Program-made: the position numbers and the translations under genes | The notes under the pieces: generated by a model | Database searches by the model: none | What the model was told of the DNA's origin: nothing | The model's input: the letters and a program-made list of their open reading frames with translations, nothing else | From: JACCXG01 sp963785755 | Lineage (GTDB): Bacteria > Acidobacteriota > Vicinamibacteria > Vicinamibacterales > 2-12-FULL-66-21 | Direction: 5' to 3' | DNA length: 64,000 nucleotides | NCBI GenBank assembly: GCA_963785755.1 | Contig: CAWAXG010000058.1 | Span: 62,001-126,000, forward strand | Shown here: in pieces, positions 1 to 9,365 of the stretch | Layout of the letters: each line of letters starts with the position of its first letter | Numbering within the stretch: position 1 is the stretch's first letter

Positions 1-180
1 CGCGATGACATGCGGCGTCCCCTGACCGGCGTCTTCGCCACACGATCGCCGGATCGTCCGAATCCCCTCGGCCTGCACCCGGTGACCGTGAAAGCCATCG
101 CGGGAACGCGTCTGCGCATCGGGCCGATCGAAGCGATCGACGGCACTCCGGTCGTCGATCTCAAGCCACAATGGCGATGA
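1..180 (+). CDS. TrmO/TsaA-family tRNA methyltransferase, C-terminal part (gene starts before the window)
   Basis: The frame is open from base 1 to the TGA at 178-180 and gives 59 residues. They contain RSPDRPNPLGLHPV and, further on, a DGTPVVDLKP segment. These match the conserved core of the UPF0066/TsaA family (TrmO), which uses S-adenosylmethionine to N6-methylate t6A37 in tRNA in the cytoplasm. Known members carry an S/T-RSPxRPNPIGL motif and a D-x-TPVLDIKP motif, both recognisable here. The N-terminal half lies outside the window. The protein stops soon after the second motif, so it may be a short version of the family. Family assignment is firm; the exact substrate is inferred from the family. 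Confidence 0.85.
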   Translation, partial: RDDMRRPLTGVFATRSPDRPNPLGLHPVTVKAIAGTRLRIGPIEAIDGTPVVDLKPQWR

Positions 181-187
181 CGATGAT

Positions 188-730
188 TTAACGTTTCGTC
201 ATGGCCTTTTCGAGCTCCTCGAGCGCCCTGTTGATGTCGGCCCATCGGGACTGTTCGGCGGAAATCTGCTGTTCGAGGAACGACTGTTCCTCCTGAAGGC
301 GTTGCAGCTCCGCGGTCGCCGCCCGCAGGCGCACTTTCATTTCTCCGATCTCGAATGTCGCGCCCTTGATGAATGCCTCTGAGTCCGTGCGCGAGTCGGC
401 GGACTTCAGCTCGTTCTCCAGCTGCGCGATTTTATGTTGCAGCTCATCAACTGGCCGCTGCGCGCCGCTGACGCCGTCGCGTACGCTTTCGAGGCGGCGG
501 AGCATCGTGTTGACCCGCTGTTCCTGCAGCTGCAGCCGCCCGAGCGCGAGCTGCACGCGTGGGCCGGCTGTTGCCATGTTCTCCATGGCCTGACGCAGTC
601 CACGAACTTCGACCAGCAAGGCTCCGAGTACATCGCCTTCCGTCGTCCGCGATGTCTGGGCGGCCAAGGCCGCGCCGAGCGCGGTGACGACCCCTAAGCC
701 GGCCAGGAGTCGAAACCTCAGCAGTCGCAT
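188..730 (-). CDS. Secreted coiled-coil protein of unknown function
   Basis: The 180-residue protein starts with a basic, hydrophobic segment that looks like a signal peptide (MRLLRF, then a leucine/alanine-rich stretch ending near ALAAQ at residue 24). The rest is almost entirely charged heptad-like sequence rich in Glu, Gln, Arg and Leu, predicting a long coiled coil from about residue 45 to the end. No catalytic motif was seen. It converges on the TrmO-like gene with a gap of only 7 bp. It is separated from the ADOP gene behind it by a block of GAACC-type repeats. A periplasmic structural or adaptor role is possible, but no specific function can be given. Confidence 0.7.
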   Translation of the reverse strand: MRLLRFRLLAGLGVVTALGAALAAQTSRTTEGDVLGALLVEVRGLRQAMENMATAGPRVQLALGRLQLQEQRVNTMLRRLESVRDGVSGAQRPVDELQHKIAQLENELKSADSRTDSEAFIKGATFEIGEMKVRLRAATAELQRLQEEQSFLEQQISAEQSRWADINRALEELEKAMTKR

Positions 731-773
731 GAAGACCTCCCCTATCGAAACAAAAACGCGAGCCAGACGGACC

Positions 774-850
774 CTTGAACCGCTGAACCCGAACTCTCGA
801 ACCGCTGAACCCGAACCCCTGAACCCCTTGAACCTTTGAACCTTTGAACC
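774..850. repeat. GAACC-word repeat, single-arm copy
   Basis: Tandem, slightly varied words of the form CTGAACCC, TTGAACC and CCGAACC fill this gap. The same words occur as both arms of hairpins at 9415-9586 and 54909-55090. Here only one arm is clear. It ends next to the stop codon of the ADOP gene at 860. Confidence 0.85.
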
Positions 851-859
851 GACAAGAGT

Positions 860-3200
860 TCACCAGTCCTGGCGCAGCACGCTGATCGGATCCACGCGCA
901 TGGCACGTCGTGCCGGGGTGAGGCATGCCACGCACGCGACACCGGCCAGCAGCAGAGCCGTCGCCAAGAACGTCAGCGGATCGGTCGGCGTGACCTCGTA
1001 GAGGAGCGCTCGAAGGAACCGCGTCATGACGGCTGCACCTGCGGCGCCGAATGCAACACCCGCCAGGACTAGTCCACCGCCTTGCGCGAGCACCAGTTGC
1101 TTCAGCCGTCGCGGACTGGCGCCGAGCGCCAGCCGGATGCCGAACTCCCGCCGCCGCCGGGCGACGGTGTAAGAGATGACACCGTAGACGCCGGCCGACG
1201 CCAGGATCAGCGCCAGACCCGCAAAGAGTCCGATCAGCGCGAGCGACAGGTTCACGTCGCCGTGTGAGGCCATGATGACCTGATCCATCGTGCGCACGTC
1301 GAAGACCGGTTGACCTGGATTGACGTCGCGGATCGCGGCACGCACTGGCGCCGTCAGCACCGTCGCGTCGATGTCACCGCTCACGACCAGCGTCGCGGCG
1401 GAATAGGACGTGCGCGACAACGGCCGGTAGATCTCCGGCTCCGCGGCCAGGCGAAGCCTCTGCCGGACGTCGCCCACGACGCCGACGATCGTTCCCCGAT
1501 CGAGCGCGCGGCCGATCGGGTCCTCTCCCGGAAAGTACTCCCGCACGAGGGCCTCGTTGACGACGATGGCATCGCTGCGAGAAGTGAACAGGCTGCCGGC
1601 GCGCAGCGGAATACCCAGCGCCCGGAAGTAGCCTGGCGAGGCTTCCCGCAGCCGGACGAAGAAGCCGCGTGCATCTGGTGGCGCCGGCCGGCCGGGGATT
1701 GTGAACGTGCCCGTGTTGCCAGGACTCTGGACATGAAGCCGCGTCACGAAGCCCGCGGCGCGCACACCTGGAATCTGGCGCACGCGATCCTCGATCGCCT
1801 GGAGATAGCGGCCCTGTGCGCTCGAATCCACCTCCGGCTCCGCTGGCTGCCGCATTTGAATTGCGCTCATCTCCAGCCGCATCGTCAGCGCTCGATCAAG
1901 GACGAGTCCGGTCGGCGCACCCTCGAGACCGAGAAAGGCGCGGAAGAGCAGCCCGGCCCCTGCCAGAAGAATGAAAGCCAGGCTGATTTCGGAGATGACG
2001 AGGATTCTGTTGACGGTTACCGATGACCGGCCTGCGGTGCCGCGATCGCCAAGCCCGTACAGCGTGCCGCTGACATCGGATTGGACGGCGTGCAGAATCG
2101 GGACGAGTCCGAAGACGATGCCGGTGCAAACGCCGACTGCGAGCAGGAAACCAAACGTCGTCCAGTCGATGCCGATTTCGAGCGCACGCGGAATCTCGGC
2201 CGCGGTGATCCAGACGAGCGCGCGCGTGCCGGCGTTCGCGATGAAGAGCGCCGCGGCGCTCGCGGCCAGCGCGAGAAGCAGGCTTTCGGCGAGGAACTGT
2301 CTAATCAGCAGGCCCGTGCTCGCGCCCAATGCCTTGCGCACGGCAACTTCGCGCCTGCGGGCTTCCGCCCGTGCCAGCAGCAGGCTCGCGACGTTCGCGC
2401 AGGCAATCAACAGCACCACCGCGGCGGCAGCGAACACGATCAGGACGCCTCGTCGTGACCGGCCGACGACCGACTCGGTGAGCGGCGTCATCGCGACGCT
2501 GCGCGGTGGATTCGACTGCGACAGCGGGCCGAGCCCTTCGCCGATCGCGCGGAACTCCGTGGCCGCGCCCTCCAGCGTCACTCCTGGACTCAGCCGGCCG
2601 ACCGCGACATCGATTCGTTGAAACCGGTTATCGGTGCGCGGCAGTTCCGTCGGAACCCAGAGATCGGTCGGCGTCACGCGGTAAGGGAACTGGAACGAGG
2701 CGGGCATGATGCCGATGACCGTGTGCCGGCGTCCGTCGATGACGATCGTCCGATCGTCGAGTCCGGTTCCCGCTCCAAACCTCCGCCGCCAGAAGCCCTC
2801 GCTGAGCACGACGACGTCGGGAGCGTCCGCGTGGGTGAAAACACGGCCCGCGAGCGGACGGACGCCAAGCAGATCGAACAGCCCCTTTTCCGTCGTGACC
2901 GCGGTGACGCGCTCCGGCCCGTCGCGCCCCTCGAGCGTTCTGTTGGCCGTCGAGTACCGAGACGAGCGCCTCGAACGCCCGGCTCCGTTCGCGATACGCC
3001 TGGAACTCGACAATGCCCACGGTACCGATTTCCACGAGGCGATCCGGCGCCGCGAACGGCAACGGCCGAAACAGCACACCGTTCACGACGGTGAAAATCG
3101 CCGTCGTCGCCCCGATGCCGAGCGTAAGAACGAGCACCGCCGGAACCGTCACCGACGGCGTGCCAAGCAACGTCCTGACCGCATACCGAAGGTCACGCAT
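860..3200 (-). CDS. ADOP-type FtsX/MacB-like permease, frameshifted near 2950
   Basis: The start used is the ATG at 3198-3200 (MRDLRYAVRTLL), the usual ADOP N-terminus. It is followed by the first membrane helix with the TLGIGATTAIFTVVNGVL signature. Near position 2945-2958 the frame changes. The first frame reads SVLDGQQNA, while the family-like sequence continues in the second frame as RTLEGRDGPERV. After that the protein is complete to the stop: MacB-type periplasmic domain, FtsX domain (CANVASLLLARAEARRREVAVRKALGA-like region), second periplasmic domain, and a second FtsX domain ending in RRAMRVDPISVLRQDW. ADOPs are duplicated FtsX/MacB-like permeases common in Acidobacteriota; their substrate is unknown. 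One indel could be a sequencing error or an inactivating mutation. Confidence 0.85.
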
Positions 3201-3233
3201 AGCAACGAATCCTATACGCAGAAGCCAGTAATG

Positions 3234-3400
3234 AGCCCGATGATCCTGATCACTGATCACCGATGTCGCTGTCGGGATCAGTGATCGGTGATCCGTGATC
3301 GAAACCACCACTCATCGACGATCCTGTGTGCGATCCCTGATGCCGATCACCGATTATCACCGATCCCGAAACAAGCCCGAGTCCCGGAGTCCCGAGTAGT
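3234..3400. repeat. GATCGGTGATC-word repeat region
   Basis: Words such as GATCACTGATCACCGAT and their complements (GATCAGTGATCGGTGATC) form overlapping inverted repeats. The block ends in GAGTCCCGGAGTCCCGAG, the complement of the GGGACTCGGGACTC words seen at 27.8, 33.0, 57.6 and 60.9 kb. It fills the gap between the divergent ADOP and PadR genes. Confidence 0.8.
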
Positions 3401-3410
3401 AGACATCCTC

Positions 3411-3422
3411 CCACCATGGTGG
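3411..3422. promoter_or_regulatory. Candidate PadR operator (CCACCATGGTGG palindrome)
   Basis: CCACCATGGTGG is a perfect 12 bp palindrome located 18 bp before the PadR start codon at 3440. PadR regulators commonly repress their own promoter through short dyads, so autoregulation is a reasonable inference. The palindrome contains an in-frame ATG at 3416, so it could also be read as an upstream start. The downstream start at 3440 fits the family better. Confidence 0.45.
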
Positions 3423-3439
3423 TAGATTGCCTCCTACCT

Positions 3440-3778
3440 ATGGCGAAGACGCGTCACAAGCCCGACCTGCTCCAGGGCACGCTCGACCTCCTCATCCTTC
3501 GCACGCTGCAGTGGGGCCCGCAGCACGGCCACGGCATCGGCGTCGCCCTCCGCACCAGCTCGGACGAAGTGCTCAATATCGATCACGGCTCGCTGTACCC
3601 GGCGCTGCATCGGCTCGAGCGGCAAGGGTGGATCGATGCGGACTGGAAGGTCACCGAGAACAGGCAGCGGGCGAAGTACTACCGTCTGACTCCGGCCGGC
3701 CGCCGCCAGTTGACGGTCGAGCGGACCCGATGGAGCCGGCTGTCGGCAGCCATCGCGCGCGTGCTCGGTCCGGCCTAG
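3440..3778 (+). CDS. PadR-family transcriptional regulator
   Basis: The 112-residue protein (from MAKTRHKP) is a short, single-domain PadR winged-helix regulator. The family hallmarks are visible: LLQGTLDLLILRTL at the start of helix 1, HGHGIGVAL, then GSLYPALHRLERQGWI as recognition helix and wing, and KYYRLTPAGRRQL. Regulators of this size sit directly upstream of ADOP permease genes in many Acidobacteriota. Here the permease starts 32 bp downstream on the same strand, so the two are probably one operon. The start at 3440 was chosen over the in-frame ATG at 3416 because the eight extra residues are not PadR-like and overlap the palindrome. The inducer is unknown. Confidence 0.9.
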   Translation: MAKTRHKPDLLQGTLDLLILRTLQWGPQHGHGIGVALRTSSDEVLNIDHGSLYPALHRLERQGWIDADWKVTENRQRAKYYRLTPAGRRQLTVERTRWSRLSAAIARVLGPA

Positions 3779-3810
3779 ACGCGGCACGTCCACCTGACGA
3801 GGAGACTCTC

Positions 3811-6480
3811 ATGTCCTGGCGCCGGTTTCGAGCGATCGTCCAGCGCGCCCTGTTCCTTCCGGCGCAGGCCAATCGCGACCTCGACGACGAGATTCGCTTC
3901 CATCTGGCCGAGGAGACGCGGCAGCAAGCGGATCGCGGGCTCCCGGCAGACGAGGCCGCCGCTGCCGCCCGGCGTGCCTTCGGCAGCGTCGCGCTGGCGA
4001 AGGAAAACACCCGGGCCGTGTGGGTGGCCACGAAGTTCGAGCAGTTCGTCCAGGATCTTCGGTTCGGAGTGCGGATTTTCTCGAAGTCTCCTGCCGTCAG
4101 TACGACAGCCGTCGCCTTGATTGCGCTCGTGATCGGCGGCAATACCACCGTCTTCTCGCTCGCCCACGCTGTTCTCGCGAAGCCCTCGCCCGGCGTCAAG
4201 GGCCCCGGCCTGACGACCGTGAGCTGGGTCGGCGAGAACGGCGACGTCGAGACGCACAACAGTTATCGCGTGTATTCGCATTTCTTCGCGAACAGCACGA
4301 CCGTGCGGCCGATGATGGCGGTCGACTTTGCGCGTCTCACCCTGACCACCGAGAACGGCAGCTTCGCGGTCCGCGTCGGCATCGTCTCGGCGAACTATTT
4401 CGAGACGCTCGGCGTGCATCTGGTGAAGGGGCGGACGTTCAGCGCTGAGGAAGCCAACGCGTCCTCCGCCCTCGTTGCCGTAGCGGCGCATCATATCTGG
4501 CAGAACCACCTCCAGGCGGCGGACGACATCGCCGGCCGCTCCGTTGCTCTGAACGGGCAGCCGGCGTCGATTGTTGGCGTTGCGGAGGCCGGATTTCGCG
4601 GCGCCTGGCTCGCCGAGCTCGCCGATCTCTGGATCCCGGTGTCGGATCGGGTTCGTCCGCGGCTCCAGCCGAATCGATCCACTGTCGACGTCGCGATGAT
4701 CGGCCGGCTGGCGCCGGACGCGACACTGGAGGAGGCGCAGACCGAGCTGTCGACGCTGTGGTCGCAGATGCAGCGGGCGTTTCCGGATTTGCATCCGAAG
4801 GTCAGATTGCGGCTGGTTCCGTATTCGGCGACCGCGGGCGGCAACAGCATCGTGGCGATGCAAGGGAACCGGATGCTCGCGATCTTCTCGGTCGTGACGC
4901 TGCTGACGATCGCGATCGTGTGCGCCAACGTCACGAACCTGCTCATTGCGCGCGCCGTCGTCCGGCAGCGCGAGATAGCGCTCCGTCAATCGCTCGGCGC
5001 CTCGCGCCTCCGCATCGTCCGTGGCCTGCTCGCCGAAGGGCTCGTTCTGTCGGTCGTCGCCTGGATCGCCGCGTGTCTGTTCGCGTGGATGGTAGCGAAA
5101 CTGGTCGTCAGCTTCCTGGCGCCGTACTCCCCGGATCCCATGATGTTGCCGGATCCGACGCCCGACTGGACGGTGGTCGGCTATGCGTTGACGCTCGCGC
5201 TTCTCTGCACCATCGCCGTCACCGTCGGGCCGGCGCTGCGACTGTGGCGGACGCAGCTGCTGCCGTTCTTGAAGATCGGCGAGCAGGGAGTGGTGCAGGC
5301 TCGTTCGAGGCTCTCTCGCGGCCTGGTCGTACTGCAGCTGGCGCTTTCGGTGCTGCTGCTGACCAGTGCGGGGCTGGCGCACCGGTCGATGTCGCTCAAG
5401 GACAGCGTCGATGTCGGATTCGACACGAGCGGCGTGCTGCTGACCACGGTGAACACGGCAGCCAGCGGTGAGGAGGCGGTGGCCAACGGCGTTCTGCTCG
5501 AAGCGCTGAGAGCGAGGCTCGAGCGGCTGCCTGGCGTCGGCGCCGTCTCGTACGTGCCGGGACTACGAGTGTCGGACTGGATTGACTTTCCCGTACGGCG
5601 GGAAGGCTCCGCCGAAGAAGTGGTGACCGTCGACAATCACGTCGCTTCAGGGTATTTCGCCACGCTCGGGGTGCCGTTCATTGCCGGAACGGACTTCCCG
5701 GCGATCACGACGCCGCGACCGCGGCGGAGCGTGATCATCACGCAGCAGCTGGCGAAGACCTTGTGGCCGGCGGAGCCCGCGGTTGGCAAGACGCTGATTG
5801 CCGGTCCCGCCGATCGATCGGTCGAAGTGGAGGTGATCGGCGTAGTCCGTGATGCCTACTTCACCGGCCGCATGAGCCTCGTGCGTGACATGCTACCCCG
5901 CTTCATCTTCTTCTCGAGCGCTGAGCGTCCAGGTCGGCCGGGCGAAGCGACGTATTACATCCGGCACCAGGGCGCGCAGGACACCGTGGTGCCCGCCGTG
6001 GCGAAGGCGCTCCGCGAGGTCGACTCGCGCGTGGCGATCGCCAGAGTGCGATCGCTCGACAGTCACATCGCCGCTGAGGTCGCGCCGCTCCGGATGCTGA
6101 CGACGCTGCTCGGGCTGTTCGCGGGGGGATCGCTCTTGATTGCGGCGATCGGGCAGTATGCCGTGGTCGCATTCGACGGCCGGCGGCGAAGCCGCGAATT
6201 CGGCGTCCGGATCGCGCTCGGCGCGTCGTCACAGCAGCTCATCGCGTCAGTTATCGCGGAGAGCTTCAGATCGACAGCCATCGGCCTTGCGATCGGATTC
6301 GCCCTGAGCCTTGGCGTCGCTACTGTCCTGGCGCGTCTGCTGTACGGGATCACGCCAACCGATCCGCCGACCTACTTCGGTGTCTTCATCCTGCTGGCGA
6401 CCGCATCGCTGCTCGCCTGCTATCTGCCGGCGCGGCGCGCCTCGCGCACCGATCCGGTCAAGGCGCTCAGGACCGAGTAA
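3811..6480 (+). CDS. ADOP-type permease with N-terminal PadR-linked extension
   Basis: The start at 3811 (MSWRRFRAIV) follows a GAGGAG ribosome binding site about 7 bp upstream and gives 889 residues. The first roughly 85 residues form the soluble prefix seen in PadR-associated ADOPs, with the DDEIRFHLAEET segment and RRAFGS. After that come the usual parts: VQDLRFGVRIF, the first helix with LVIGGNTTVFSLAHAVL, a periplasmic MacB-like domain, an FtsX domain with CANVTNLLIARAVVRQREIA, a second periplasmic domain, and a final FtsX domain ending ARRASRTDPVKALRTE. No ATPase is encoded nearby, as is normal for ADOPs. It is probably co-transcribed with, and controlled by, the PadR regulator just upstream. 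Confidence 0.93.
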   Translation: MSWRRFRAIVQRALFLPAQANRDLDDEIRFHLAEETRQQADRGLPADEAAAAARRAFGSVALAKENTRAVWVATKFEQFVQDLRFGVRIFSKSPAVSTTAVALIALVIGGNTTVFSLAHAVLAKPSPGVKGPGLTTVSWVGENGDVETHNSYRVYSHFFANSTTVRPMMAVDFARLTLTTENGSFAVRVGIVSANYFETLGVHLVKGRTFSAEEANASSALVAVAAHHIWQNHLQAADDIAGRSVALNGQPASIVGVAEAGFRGAWLAELADLWIPVSDRVRPRLQPNRSTVDVAMIGRLAPDATLEEAQTELSTLWSQMQRAFPDLHPKVRLRLVPYSATAGGNSIVAMQGNRMLAIFSVVTLLTIAIVCANVTNLLIARAVVRQREIALRQSLGASRLRIVRGLLAEGLVLSVVAWIAACLFAWMVAKLVVSFLAPYSPDPMMLPDPTPDWTVVGYALTLALLCTIAVTVGPALRLWRTQLLPFLKIGEQGVVQARSRLSRGLVVLQLALSVLLLTSAGLAHRSMSLKDSVDVGFDTSGVLLTTVNTAASGEEAVANGVLLEALRARLERLPGVGAVSYVPGLRVSDWIDFPVRREGSAEEVVTVDNHVASGYFATLGVPFIAGTDFPAITTPRPRRSVIITQQLAKTLWPAEPAVGKTLIAGPADRSVEVEVIGVVRDAYFTGRMSLVRDMLPRFIFFSSAERPGRPGEATYYIRHQGAQDTVVPAVAKALREVDSRVAIARVRSLDSHIAAEVAPLRMLTTLLGLFAGGSLLIAAIGQYAVVAFDGRRRSREFGVRIALGASSQQLIASVIAESFRSTAIGLAIGFALSLGVATVLARLLYGITPTDPPTYFGVFILLATASLLACYLPARRASRTDPVKALRTE

Positions 6481-6531
6481 CCGCTGACAGTTCATCCCGA
6501 AAAGATTATTCGAGAGGGTTGATCACTGAAC

Positions 6532-6604
6532 AGGGAGGACGGGAGGACGGGAGGTCGGGACTGCTCAGGGTTTCTGAAACGAAACCTCGGCCACCCTTCC
6601 TCCC
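6532..6604. repeat. Short inverted word repeat between convergent genes
   Basis: GGGAGGACGGGAGGACGGGA on the left and CTTCCTCCCGTTACGG on the right can pair around a middle containing GTTTCTGAAACGAAAC. It lies between the convergent ends of the ADOP gene (stop at 6480) and the M56 peptidase gene (stop at 6614) and could act as a bidirectional terminator. Confidence 0.5.
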
Positions 6605-6613
6605 GTTACGGTG

Positions 6614-8938
6614 TCAGCGGCCGAACGATCTGAGCAGATCGAGCGGCAGCCGTGTGCCGGCGCGCGCATTGGCGGCGCGGATGCGTTCCGCGGTGATCCC
6701 ATGGTCGCGCAGCGTCACCAGGTCGTCCATCGGCACCTTGTCGTATCCGAGCTCCTTCAGTTCACGCACGAAGGCCGGCGTGACGCCATGGTCGCGGATG
6801 CGAATCAGCCCGTCCAGCGGCAGACTGCCATAGCCGAGCGCCGAGAGCTCGCGGACGAACTCGACGTTGACCCCGTGGTCGCGTGCGCGCACGAGCTCCT
6901 CGAGCGGCACGCCGTAGCCGAGTTTGCGCATCTCCTGCACGTACTCCACCGAGACGCCGTGATCGCGCACGCGAATCACCTGATCGAGCGGCAGCTTTCG
7001 ATGTCCCGCGTCGCCGAGTCCGCGGATGAATTCGGGAGTGACCCCGTGATCCCTCGCGGTGATCAGCTGATCCATCGGCAGTGAGCCGTAACCGGCCTCG
7101 CGCATGCCGCGGACGAATTCGGCACTGATGCCATGGTCGCGCGCGCGCCGCAGCTCGCCGGCCGGCAGCCCCTTGTATCCGAGGTCCGCCAGATCGCGCA
7201 CGTAGTCCGGACCGACGCCGTGATCCCGCAGCTCGATCAGGGGCGCCAGCGTGCCGAGCCGGTAGCCGAGCGCGCCCATCTCCCGGACGTAGGTGGCGTC
7301 CACGCCGTGCTGACCGGCGCGAACGAGCTCGGAGGTCTCTGGCTTGCCGTAGCCCTGCTTGTTCAGCTCGTCGATCAGCACGAACCCGACGTCGTGGCGC
7401 GCCATCTGGTACTGCTCGCGGGCGGTGGGGCGTGCGAAGCCGCGCTTCGCGAGCTCGTCGGGAAACGCCGGGTTCGGCGCGAAGGAGAACGTGCCGGCGC
7501 CGACGCCGTTGCGGAGGACGCCCTCGAAGGTGAACGTGCCCGCGTCGCGCCGCAGCCGGAACTGAACCGGTCCGCCTGCGCCGGTCAGCTGCGCAGACGT
7601 CAGTCCCTCGAGAGTCTGAATCGGTAAGTTCCTGCCCGATGAGGAATTCACTTCGACGATGCGCAGATGAACCGTCCCTTCGGTCTTGGTCGGACGGATC
7701 TCCCACGTGCCCGGCAGGCCGTCCTGCATGCCGAAGCGTGCGGCGGCGGCGCGGACGGCGCGGCCTGCCGATGCCACCGACCCGGTGACCAGTTCGCTCA
7801 ACGGCTTCAGCGCGGGGTCGAGGCGCGGGACATCCTGCGTCGCCGGTGAGGAAGCCGCCGGAGCAGGAGAGTGTTCGACGGGTGGCTTTACTTCCACGAT
7901 CGCGGTCGTGACGCTGGCCAGCGGGAGGATCACCGCCAGGGCGATGGCGACCGACGCCGCCCGCACGTGCCACGACGGCAGCCGGCGGTTGCGCGCCGCG
8001 TCGAGCACGGCGAGCAGGCGCCCTTCGAGCTGCTGGCGGCGGGCCATGCCGACCGCGAGCGCCGGCGCGCGATGACGGCCGACCGCGTACGCGATCTCGA
8101 GAAGATGCCCCGCATAGTCGCGCGCCGGCGCGCCGGCGAGGATCACGCGATCGTCGCAGGCGAGCTCGCGCTCGACCCGCAGGCGCCGGGATACCCACCA
8201 CACCATCGGGTGGAACCAATAGAACGCGCAGGCCACGAAGGCGAGCGACTGCGTGAGACAGTCGTACCGCGCGACGTGCGCCAGCTCGTGAAGGACCACG
8301 GCCCGCCGGCGATCGTCCAGCCACGTATCGGCCACGGCGGGAATGAGGATCGTCGGCTGCCGGGTGCCGAATGCCATCGGCATGCTCCGCTCGCGGCTGC
8401 GAACCAGCCGAATCAGCCGGCGGATGCCCATCGCCGCCGCCGAGTCACGCAGGAGCCTGGTCCAGTCCGGATCGCGCACGTCGCTCGCCTCGCGCGCGAG
8501 CCGGCGGACGCACCAGAGCTGTACCGCGATCTGCATCAGCATGATGAGCACGCCCGCGGCGTACACGCCGGCCATGACCCGGGTCCATGAAATGTCCGTC
8601 GCCGGCCGCGTGACAGATGAGGAGATGGCTGCGCCGGGCGCGTCCGTGGCCTGCAGTGGCGGCGCGGCTTCCTCGACCCGTTCCACGCCTGGCTGAGCGC
8701 TCGCCGGCGGAGCGCTGACCGTGCGCACGATCACGGCCCATTCCGGCAGCGCCAGCGAGAGCACCGGCATCAGGATGAGCGCGACGATCGCCAGCGTCCA
8801 GACGAGGTGTCGCATGGCTGCCGAGGATCGCCGCTGGAACGCCGCCTGGACGACGGCGATGACGCCGAGGAGCACCGTCGCCTTGACGACCATCCAGGCG
8901 GCAGTGGAGAGGACGGGATCCTGAAGGAACGTATTCAT
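6614..8938 (-). CDS. BlaR1/MecR1-like M56 metallopeptidase with C-terminal 29-residue repeats
   Basis: The 774-residue protein has N-terminal membrane helices (about residues 15-32, 45-65 and 120-140), then an M56 peptidase domain with HELAH at residues 217-221 followed by VARYD. A further helix lies near residues 335-350. In BlaR1-type sensors this domain is a zinc protease on the cytoplasmic side that relays a signal to a BlaI repressor. There is no penicillin-binding sensor domain. The C-terminal part (about residues 530-770) instead consists of about eight tandem 29-residue repeats with consensus L-xx-RDHGV-xxEFVRxLxxLGYxxLPxDx. The start overlaps the stop of the BlaI-like gene by 4 bp (ATGA), so the two are translationally coupled. 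The signal sensed is unknown; the repeats are the likely sensor or interaction surface. Confidence 0.9.
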   Translation of the reverse strand: MNTFLQDPVLSTAAWMVVKATVLLGVIAVVQAAFQRRSSAAMRHLVWTLAIVALILMPVLSLALPEWAVIVRTVSAPPASAQPGVERVEEAAPPLQATDAPGAAISSSVTRPATDISWTRVMAGVYAAGVLIMLMQIAVQLWCVRRLAREASDVRDPDWTRLLRDSAAAMGIRRLIRLVRSRERSMPMAFGTRQPTILIPAVADTWLDDRRRAVVLHELAHVARYDCLTQSLAFVACAFYWFHPMVWWVSRRLRVERELACDDRVILAGAPARDYAGHLLEIAYAVGRHRAPALAVGMARRQQLEGRLLAVLDAARNRRLPSWHVRAASVAIALAVILPLASVTTAIVEVKPPVEHSPAPAASSPATQDVPRLDPALKPLSELVTGSVASAGRAVRAAAARFGMQDGLPGTWEIRPTKTEGTVHLRIVEVNSSSGRNLPIQTLEGLTSAQLTGAGGPVQFRLRRDAGTFTFEGVLRNGVGAGTFSFAPNPAFPDELAKRGFARPTAREQYQMARHDVGFVLIDELNKQGYGKPETSELVRAGQHGVDATYVREMGALGYRLGTLAPLIELRDHGVGPDYVRDLADLGYKGLPAGELRRARDHGISAEFVRGMREAGYGSLPMDQLITARDHGVTPEFIRGLGDAGHRKLPLDQVIRVRDHGVSVEYVQEMRKLGYGVPLEELVRARDHGVNVEFVRELSALGYGSLPLDGLIRIRDHGVTPAFVRELKELGYDKVPMDDLVTLRDHGITAERIRAANARAGTRLPLDLLRSFGR

Positions 8939-9330
8939 CGCTCGTCTCCCTGTTCACGGACGCGTTCGAGCAGCTTGCTCAGCCGCTGATATTCGGCGGG
9001 CGAGATCGGCGTCGAGGTCATGTCGAGCAGCGCCGCGATGGCCGAGCTGGGTGAATCGTCGAAGAACGTGCGCACCAGCTGCTTGAGCGCGGAGCGGCTG
9101 GCCTTTTCCGGCTTCACGGCGGGGAAGTAGACATACCGCGGCCCATCGTACTCGCGGGCGAGCAGGCCGCGCTCGATCATGATCTCGAGCAGCTTGCGCA
9201 CGCTCGACGGCGTCGGCGCATCGGGCAGCTCGGCGCGAATCTCCTCGACCGTCGCGCGGCGGCGGCGATAGAGGATTTCCATGATCTGACTTTCGCGGCG
9301 GGTGAGGTCGACCGTCTTCGGCTTGGCCAT
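8935..9330 (-). CDS. BlaI/MecI-family transcriptional repressor
   Basis: The 131-residue protein starts at MAKPKTVDLT (ATG at 9328-9330) with a GGGAG ribosome binding site just upstream. It shows the BlaI winged-helix pattern: LTRRESQIMEILY, then ATVEEIRAEL, PTPSSVRKLLEIMIERGLL, and a wing with GPRYVYFPAV. This is followed by a C-terminal dimerisation part containing LKQLVRTFFDDSPSSA. Known BlaI-type repressors bind paired palindromes as dimers and are cleaved after activation of the partner M56 protease. The partner gene follows with a 4 bp overlap. Two matching palindromes lie 15-51 bp upstream, so autorepression of the operon is strongly suggested. A longer in-frame start at 9399 would run through these palindromes and was rejected. 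Confidence 0.92.
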   Translation of the reverse strand: MAKPKTVDLTRRESQIMEILYRRRRATVEEIRAELPDAPTPSSVRKLLEIMIERGLLAREYDGPRYVYFPAVKPEKASRSALKQLVRTFFDDSPSSAIAALLDMTSTPISPAEYQRLSKLLERVREQGDER

Positions 9331-9344
9331 TGGACTCCCGGGTC

Positions 9345-9364
9345 GAGGCGAATATTTTCGCCTC
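9345..9364. promoter_or_regulatory. BlaI-type operator 1
   Basis: GAGGCGAATATTTTCGCCTC is a near-perfect 20 bp palindrome, with only one mismatched pair near the centre, 15 bp upstream of the BlaI-like start. It shares the half-site GGCGAA-TAT with the neighbouring palindrome at 9366-9381. The centres are 19 bp apart, about two helical turns, which would place two repressor dimers on the same face. Confidence 0.8.
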
Positions 9365-9365
9365 T

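Noticed and set aside
3427..3810. An extended N-terminus of the ADOP at 3811
   Set aside because: The open frame continues upstream but overlaps the PadR gene in another frame and does not resemble the ADOP prefix, which begins at MSWRRF after a GAGGAG site.
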